This document shows positions 58,235 through 64,000 of a DNA stretch of 64,000 bases, in pieces. Positions within the stretch are counted from its first letter, which is position 1; each line of letters begins with the position of its first letter. Position numbers and translations under genes: made by a program. The notes below the pieces were generated by a model. It did not search any database and was not told the DNA's origin. It worked only from the letters and a program-made list of their open reading frames with translations. The stretch spans positions 1-64,000 of the forward strand of contig ML769409.1 in the NCBI GenBank assembly GCA_009733575.1, in the 5' to 3' direction. Source of the DNA: Gymnopus androsaceus JB14. Taxonomy: Eukaryota; Basidiomycota; Agaricomycetes; Agaricales; Omphalotaceae.

Positions 58235-59190
58235 TCATTCGGATCCTGAATCCGACGTGAAAATAGGCACAGAGCGCCGCTGGGGCAACTCGACCTTTGG
58301 CTGAGGCTCTGGCAGCTTCATTTTCTTCTTCGGTCGAGGAAGATCGCGCATAACGCGACGACGTGGTGTCGGAGCGAGTATCTCGTCGAAATCGGATGAT
58401 GAGACCTCTCTAACAAGAGTTGTACGTTTGCGAGGTGATTGTCTATAGATTACTGGTTAGAGAGCTAGCTTCATAAGAAACAAAGGTCACATTACGCACC
58501 TTGACCCTTCATCTAGCTGCTTTTTCACAGCACTATGCTTCCCTTTCCACTCGGATGCTTCTTCCTGCGCCTTTCTAGTAGCCAACTTTTGCTCCCGCAA
58601 CGCGGCAGTAAGACGCTCGACTTCCAAAGCAGCTTTTGTCTCTCCTTCAGCATGCACACGAGACGTATGCATGTACCTTTCACAAGAGTCCATCAGGCGA
58701 GAGTTTTCTAGATGAAGCTTCTTTACTTGGGTTTGCGAGGCAGTAAGCTTTTGTTGGAGCGCCTGAGTGGCGTTGGAATCGAGGTAAACGCGTCGCATAG
58801 AAGGCGTGATATAACGGTGGAAATGCTTTGGAAGACATGTCAGCTAGTAGGAGTCATAATGAGTATCATCGCTAGGCTTCTAATAAAAGCTCCAACGAAC
58901 CTCCGGGCTGACTGCAAAAGCAAATTGGTAAATATCAGCAAAAGGTCAGATGACGATCCAGCAAACAAAATCGTACCAATTGGAAACGAAGAACGACAGG
59001 TCGGACACTGAGAATTGTATCCGTCTTGACTAGAGGAGGAGATATAGTCCGAGAGGCATTGTGAGCAAAATAGATGTCCTATTCGGATTTTTAGTCAGTT
59101 CATGAATGTATGGAAGAAACTATCCTACTCACCACAAGGAATACAGACCGGATCCTTGATATTAGATAGACATATAATGCACTGCGACAT
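58235..59190 (-). CDS. RING-finger coiled-coil protein, copy B
   Basis: Exons 59133-59190, 58977-59078, 58901-58911, 58500-58843 and 58235-58442 have the same lengths as in copy A, including the 11-nt microexon, giving 240 aa. The C3HC4 ligands are unchanged. Differences include Ala for Ile in 'VERLTAALREQ' and Ser for Ala in 'LDEGSR'. The preserved frame and splice sites imply that both copies can be expressed. It is divergent from tannase copy B across the same short promoter region. Confidence 0.85.
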
Positions 59191-59405
59191 TTTGAGGAAA
59201 AAAGTCGCGCGTAAAGTGTCGTCGAAGTGTGAAGAAGAGACGCGTCTCACGAGGTCTCACGATACGCGCTTGACTGGCCTACGGCCCGGGCCCGCTGCTC
59301 GCTTCTTTCCCCACACTACCCCAACGTCCGATTCCCCGCTCGGCTATAGGACGCGTCCTTCGTCATTGGACCACACAAATTGGAAACAATAGCTTCCGAT
59401 CCCTG

Positions 59406-59413
59406 TATAAATA
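59406..59413 (+). promoter_or_regulatory. TATA box of tannase copy B
   Basis: TATAAATA lies 43 nt before the ATG at 59457, identical to copy A. Confidence 0.6.
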
Positions 59414-59456
59414 GTGAAATAGCGATGGACGCTCTACAAGAAATAACCCTTTCGTC

Positions 59457-61228
59457 ATGCCTCGTTTGCTGCACCTAGCAAGCCTTTTTTCCGTGCTTCT
59501 CTATGCTCATGCGTTCGATTTTGACTCGGCTTGCAATAGCATTGCATCTGAAGCAGCTTCTATCGCTAATGCAACAATATTCTTCGCAGAATACGTCCCC
59601 GCCGGAACAAATCTGACGTTTCCTGACCAGGATCCAACCTGTCTCTCAACGAGTGTCTCGCAAGTCGTGCTCACCGACATGTGTCGCGTTGCTCTGAATG
59701 TGTCCACTTCGGATCGTTCTGGAATTACTATGGAAGCCTGGCTTCCTAGAAACTGGACCGGAAGGTTTTTGAGTACAGGTAACGGTGGTTTGGACGGATG
59801 TAGGTTCTTACTTTTTGGTGTTCAGCTCATTCATCTAATGCTTGTTTTCAGGCATTCAGTACATAGATCTAGCGTACACGACCGCGCAGGGTTTCGCTAC
59901 CGTTGGAGCTAATAACGGCCACAACGGAACTAGCGGAGAACCCTTTTCCAATAATTCTGACATTTTGGCCGACTTTGTCTATCGCTCGTAAGTCGGAACA
60001 TTTTCCTAATCAATGCACTTATTTTAATGTTTCTTCAGCATCCACACCAACGTGGTAGTCGGCAAAGAAATCACCAAAATGTTCTATGGCACTCCTCATA
60101 ACACCTCCTACTACCTTGGTTGTTCTACCGGTGGTCGTGAAGGCTTTAAAGCTGTACAAGATTTCCCAGACGAGTTTGATGGAGTTGTTGCCGGGTCTCC
60201 TGCAGTGAACTGGAACAACCTTCTATCCTGGAGCGCACACTTTTTTAATATCCTCGGAAATTCCTCTTCTCCTACGTTCATCACCAGTGACCAATGGCTT
60301 GGTCTCATTCATGATGATATTCTGAAGCAATGCGATACCATAGACGGTGTCGCCGACGGCATTATCGAGGATCCGAATCTATGCGACTATAAACCAGAGG
60401 AACTCATCTGTAGCCCGTCGAGCAACACCTCGGATTGTCTCACTGCGGAACAAGCAGCTGCTCTTCGACTGGTGTTTAGTCCCATGTACGGCGAGGATGG
60501 GAACCTGATGTATCCTAGGATGCAGCCTGGAAGTGAGAACGCCGATTTCATTGCTTTGATGTACGGTGGAGAAGTGTTCCCATTTTCCAATGTAAGTTCA
60601 TGCAAAATTTCCCACCGGCTCTCATGCTTTCGTTGACACAACGACGTATTAGGATTGGTTCCACTACGTGGTCTTGGATCCCTCCTTCGACACAACAACT
60701 CTCAATCTCACCGATTACACCTTGGCGGCGGAGCTTAACCCTTTCAATATCGAAACATTCAATGGAAATCTCTCTGCTTTCCAAGCCCGAAATGGAAAGG
60801 TTATCACCTACCATGGCCAAGCCGACATGTTGATCTCCCCTGCTGACACGGAATTCTACTATCAGCACATCGCAAAGACCATGGCCCTCCCACCAAGCGA
60901 CATCGACAACTTTCTCCGCTTCTTCCGTATCAGCGGTATGAGCCACTGTGAAACTGGCGTCGGTGCTTGGGAGATTGGTCAGACTCTACCAGGAGCAAGT
61001 GGGAATCTCACCGCGGAGACGCTAGATCCTGAACGAAATGTGTTGACGGCGATGGTACGTTGGGTGGAAGAGGGAATTGCGCCGGAGACGATTCTGGGAA
61101 CAAAGTATGTGAATGATACGACGGAGCTGGGGGTGGAGTTTAGTAGGAGGCATTGTAGGTATCCGTTTAGGAATACGTATAATGGAACGGGGGATAGCTC
61201 GGACCCTGATAGTTGGTCGTGCAAGTAA
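59457..61228 (+). CDS. Secreted tannase / feruloyl esterase family hydrolase, copy B
   Basis: Exons 59457-59799, 59852-59987, 60039-60591 and 60653-61228 give 535 aa. Signal peptide, 'GCSTGGREG', 'HGQADMLISP' and 'SGMSHCETG' are identical to copy A. Only a few residues differ, such as Val for Ala in 'TSVSQ', Asp for Asn in 'HDDILKQ', and 'VFPFSN' for 'VFEYSN'. The last exon encodes the same protein in both copies. Both enzymes should be active secreted esterases. Confidence 0.93.
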
Positions 61229-61632
61229 AATAGATGCAGATTTTTTTTTCTAACTCCATTTGTGAGCATTCATTATTCTGATCGGTGTAAGCGTTCAACT
61301 CGTCATCATGTCAAGGAGAATCGGAAATGTTGAAGCAAAAATTAATGCGATCTGCGAGAATCAGCTTTGACCTCCAGTCTGCATTTGGAGCGAAGGTTTT
61401 TCAAGTTGGCAAAGATAGTGTTCAGTATTAGATCCCTGGTATCAATATCAGCTGGAGAGATTCTAAACTACTCCAGGGTACATCTAAATTGCGCTTCCCT
61501 ACTTCCAAGCTTGACTAGATTCTATATAACTGCTCCGACATCAGGAGAACAGAGTTGCAGACACCTGCGGCATGGCGGGTGCAATCATCAAGTAGCATGG
61601 ATTCAATCAAAGATAGTGAACAAAGACGCTAT

Positions 61633-61665
61633 GAGAAAAAAAAAAAAAAAAACAGAAAAAAAAAG
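61633..61665. repeat. Poly-A tract at the edge of arm B
   Basis: An A-rich run (about 19 A, then CAG and about 9 A) begins about 20 bp beyond the end of arm B homology. No retroposon body could be recognised next to it. Confidence 0.6.
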
Positions 61666-62375
61666 AACGAGGGAAAGAAGGAATCATGTTCTGCAAGCCC
61701 TTAAGTACTGGACGGAGATTGACATGTACATGCGCCAGTTTAATGATGTCGCCAGTCGATGGATCCTTGATGTAGCAATGAATTCAACTTTGTATATTCA
61801 AAGTATAACCACGCTGAGCCTCAGGAGTATGATTTCGGAGCTGGCACGGTAACTGCACCACAGATCGTGTTTAGCAGCTGGATATGAGCAGTACTGAAAC
61901 AGTAGATATACTGATGGCGTCAGAGAGCCAGGATTGAGGATCTCACGAAGCTGCTTGCCATCCTTAGCTAAGTAGTCACATCTGGCCTACGATGAAACTC
62001 ATGGTGAATAAGAAGTTGATCTGTCATATTGTAGAGTTATTCAATGTTCATAATCCTCGCTCGATTAAACTTAAAGGAGGGAGGCAGAATTTTGCTTGCA
62101 GTCGCAAGGTCAAGTTTTTCCCCTCATATTGCTGATGGACCTCCATACTAAGTACTAAATGGATATTGGTAGTCTCAGAGAACCATCAGCTGACTCTTCC
62201 ATGATTCATTTTTTCCGCACCTCAACACCAACCATAGATTCTTACTCACTGCCGTATCCTTTGAACCTATCTGTCTACGGGAACACAGACGCGGCTCTGA
62301 TATGCATAAATACGGCCGGCGTTGCTGTTCGAACATTGACCAACTTCTAGTACTTACAGAATATTGCGGTCTCTA
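61666..62375. other. Non-coding, partly shared with 3030-3173
   Basis: From about 62228 to the ATG-like position at 62364 the sequence matches 3040-3173, the promoter region of the other truncated tannase copy. The rest shows nothing recognisable. Confidence 0.5.
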
Positions 62376-62633
62376 ATGCGAGTGAGCCTGTTGGTCGCAT
62401 CCTTTTGGTCTTCAACACAAGCTGTATCAGTCGAATTTGATTCAGCTTGCGACAGTATTGCTTCCAAAGCAGCCTCGATAGCTAATAGGACGATATTCTT
62501 TTCAGAGCTAATACACGCAGGAACAAACCTCACTTTTCCTGATCAGGACCCCGAATGCGATCTGGTCTCCCCGTTTCAGGTTACTCTTGTGGATATTTGT
62601 AGAGTTGCGCTTCATGAGGATCCTGGCTGCTAG
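62376..62633 (+). pseudogene. Tannase/feruloyl esterase N-terminal fragment
   Basis: Paralog of the fragment at 3174. The ancestral ATG reads ATT, leaving an in-frame ATG at 62376 in the leader 'SLLVASFWSSTQAVSVEF'. The frame is intact through 'GTNLTFPDQDPECDLV' and 'VTLVDICRVALHEDPGC', then stops at 62631-62633. Homology ends there, so only about 85 of some 535 residues remain. It is longer in frame than the copy at 3174, which is frameshifted. Confidence 0.8.
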
Positions 62634-63487
62634 ATTTTTTCTCCAATTCACCGTTTCGAGCACAAATGAACCGTAAAGGTAGTTTTACAATCAAGATAAT
62701 GATGTGAACATGAGTAAATATGGAAGTATCCAAAGGGCCACAAGCAAAAAGTCACGAATATCTCACTATGTCAAATTGTCAATGACCAACAACCCGCGAT
62801 TCACTATTACACTAGTAGGGCGCTAATACACATTCCAGGCGGGAAAAGCGCAAAGCCTAAGCCAAAGATGAGGCATTCCCACCCTGCTCCAATAACGGTG
62901 GGTTCAGTACCGGCTCTATCAGACAGGATTGAGTACAATTGTGATGGTTGAAACTCACTGAAACCAGATTGTAGTTAATGGTTGGCCAGACCTTCTGGGT
63001 CGGTTTCGGTTCCAGTCAGTGGTGCTGATCTCCGTTTGCTGCTCGAAATCGGACCTCCGCCTCCTGGTAGGGATAGTTCGCACTAGCAGGAGTAGTATGT
63101 GTGAGCGTCGCACTTCCCCTATGCAACGACGCCCCTACAAGTGGCAGTAGTAGTAGACCTTTTACTACCACTGGTAGTAGGGGGGATCCGGATAATTTCG
63201 AAAGCAGCGAATCACCCAAAAGATGGCACAATTACCGTAAGGCAATTACATCAAAGCTACAACATACAGTCAGTAGTCCAGATTCCGAGGTCCTAATTAA
63301 TATCCTCAATATTGTTCATATCGAGCTAGTAGTCCGATTCCGATGTCGCTAATTAATATCTAAAATTTCCTCGAGCTAGAGCGACGATGCGCATAGTACA
63401 TACATGCCTACTGGAAATGATTTTCTGTAATAGCCCGGTGAGAGCAAACGAAATCGAACGTACATTTTGAAGTGCATACAAGTAGGA
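62634..63487. other. Non-coding with short repeats
   Basis: No gene supported. Two related 33-bp direct repeats (63272-63304 and 63328-63360, AGTAGTCC...TAATTAATATC) and a small GTAGTAG/CTACTAC hairpin region at about 63140-63180 are present. Confidence 0.5.
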
Positions 63488-64000
63488 CTAATTTTCGCGG
63501 CATAAGGTGCACCCTGATTCTTGAAACTGTTTGAACCTCTCAACTTCCTCACATTTCGCAACAAACACCCGCATCCCAGCCCTCTCCAGATGATTCAGCG
63601 GCGAAAATCCATCCAAATTCTCTGTCCGATTATGAATGACCAGCTCTACCGATCGTAGACAAGATATGCCTACAGAAGCAGCATTTTCGGGGTTGGGAAG
63701 CCAACGGGATGAGATTGTTTCCACAAATGCGGCTGCGTCAAGTTCATCTCCATTCTTGACTGCTAAAGACAGATTCTTTAAGTGAGGGACCAGTGGTTGT
63801 AGGGAGGAGTGAAGATCGGAGGGACGAACGCCGTGGAGGCTTTGGATGAATGGGGTAGTGACAGGAAAGGCTGCCAGTGATGTCTCATCGGTTTGCACAA
63901 TGTCGTGGATCGACAGTTCTTGGAGAGAAGGAAGTTGTTGTAAAAGGGTAACTGCATCTCTGTCAGAGAGTGACAATCCGCATAGAGAAAGCAGAGAGAG
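63488..64000 (-). CDS. F-box-family-like protein, C-terminal part (5' end outside window)
   Basis: The minus frame is open from the right window edge to a stop at 63488. Segments such as 'LLQQLPSLQELSIHDIVQ', 'LQPLVPHLKNLSLAV', 'FVETISSRW' and 'LRSVELVIHNR' match the leucine-rich tails of agaricomycete F-box proteins, and 'FVETISSRW' parallels 'FVEMICSRC' in the pseudogene at 46817-48230. The F-box itself would lie beyond 64000. Confidence 0.6.
   Translation of the reverse strand, partial: LSLLSLCGLSLSDRDAVTLLQQLPSLQELSIHDIVQTDETSLAAFPVTTPFIQSLHGVRPSDLHSSLQPLVPHLKNLSLAVKNGDELDAAAFVETISSRWLPNPENAASVGISCLRSVELVIHNRTENLDGFSPLNHLERAGMRVFVAKCEEVERFKQFQESGCTLCREN

Larger units (their letters stand above)
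58042..61613. repeat. Arm B of the 3.55-kb inverted duplication
   Basis: Inverted match to 4319-7870 with tRNA, RING gene, tannase gene and 3' flank in the same relative order. Its outer edge past the tannase lies at about 61613, after which a poly-A stretch occurs. Confidence 0.95.

Noticed and set aside
61633..61665. Tail of a LINE or SINE
   Set aside because: A poly-A run alone is present, with no recognisable retroposon body or target duplication.

Overview
The window looks like nuclear DNA of a filamentous basidiomycete, probably an agaricomycete. Genes are cut by many introns of about 45-70 nt, mostly GT-AG with a few probable GC-AG. The gene set is fungal: secreted tannase/feruloyl-esterase family enzymes, a GH35 beta-galactosidase, a hybrid histidine kinase, a full-size STE6-type ABC exporter, AKR7-like reductases, F-box proteins and an intron-containing tRNA-Arg. 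Species was not determined. All exon models were read by eye.

Layout. 0-4.3 kb: the end of a hydantoinase/oxoprolinase gene, a Gal80-like Gfo/Idh/MocA oxidoreductase, several broken tannase fragments, and a solo LTR with a 5-bp target duplication. 4.3-7.9 kb: arm A of an inverted duplication carrying a tannase gene, a RING/coiled-coil gene and tRNA-Arg(UCG). Arm B lies 50 kb away at 58.0-61.6 kb in opposite orientation. 8-14.4 kb: a HIRIP3-like histone chaperone gene, a decayed duplicated gene pair, and an unrecognised multi-exon gene with a 17-bp tandem duplication. 14.9-27.4 kb: a tandem duplication of the pair GH35 + VPS25, in which one copy keeps GH35 and the other keeps VPS25; the dead GH35 copy contains two nested DNA transposons. 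27.6-33.4 kb: hybrid histidine kinase and a second RING/coiled-coil gene. 33.5-40.4 kb: tandem duplication of an aldo-keto reductase unit, the second copy carrying a 1-kb TIR element upstream of its gene. 41.5-46.3 kb: STE6-like ABC exporter with eight frame breaks. 46.8-54.9 kb: F-box pseudogene, uncharacterised gene, NDH-2/AIFM2-like flavoprotein, C2H2 zinc-finger gene. 55-58 kb: gene-poor, with a 332-bp foldback element. 62-64 kb: another tannase fragment and the end of an F-box-like gene.

The main theme is segmental duplication followed by unequal decay: an inverted pair, two tandem pairs, a dispersed tannase family, and mobile elements that mark relative ages. I found no convincing new defence or biosynthetic system. 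The most unusual observations are the near-identity of the inverted arms that drops at the tannase stop codon, the reciprocal fate of the GH35/VPS25 copies, and clustered one-base frame breaks at or next to CG dinucleotides in two large membrane-protein genes.
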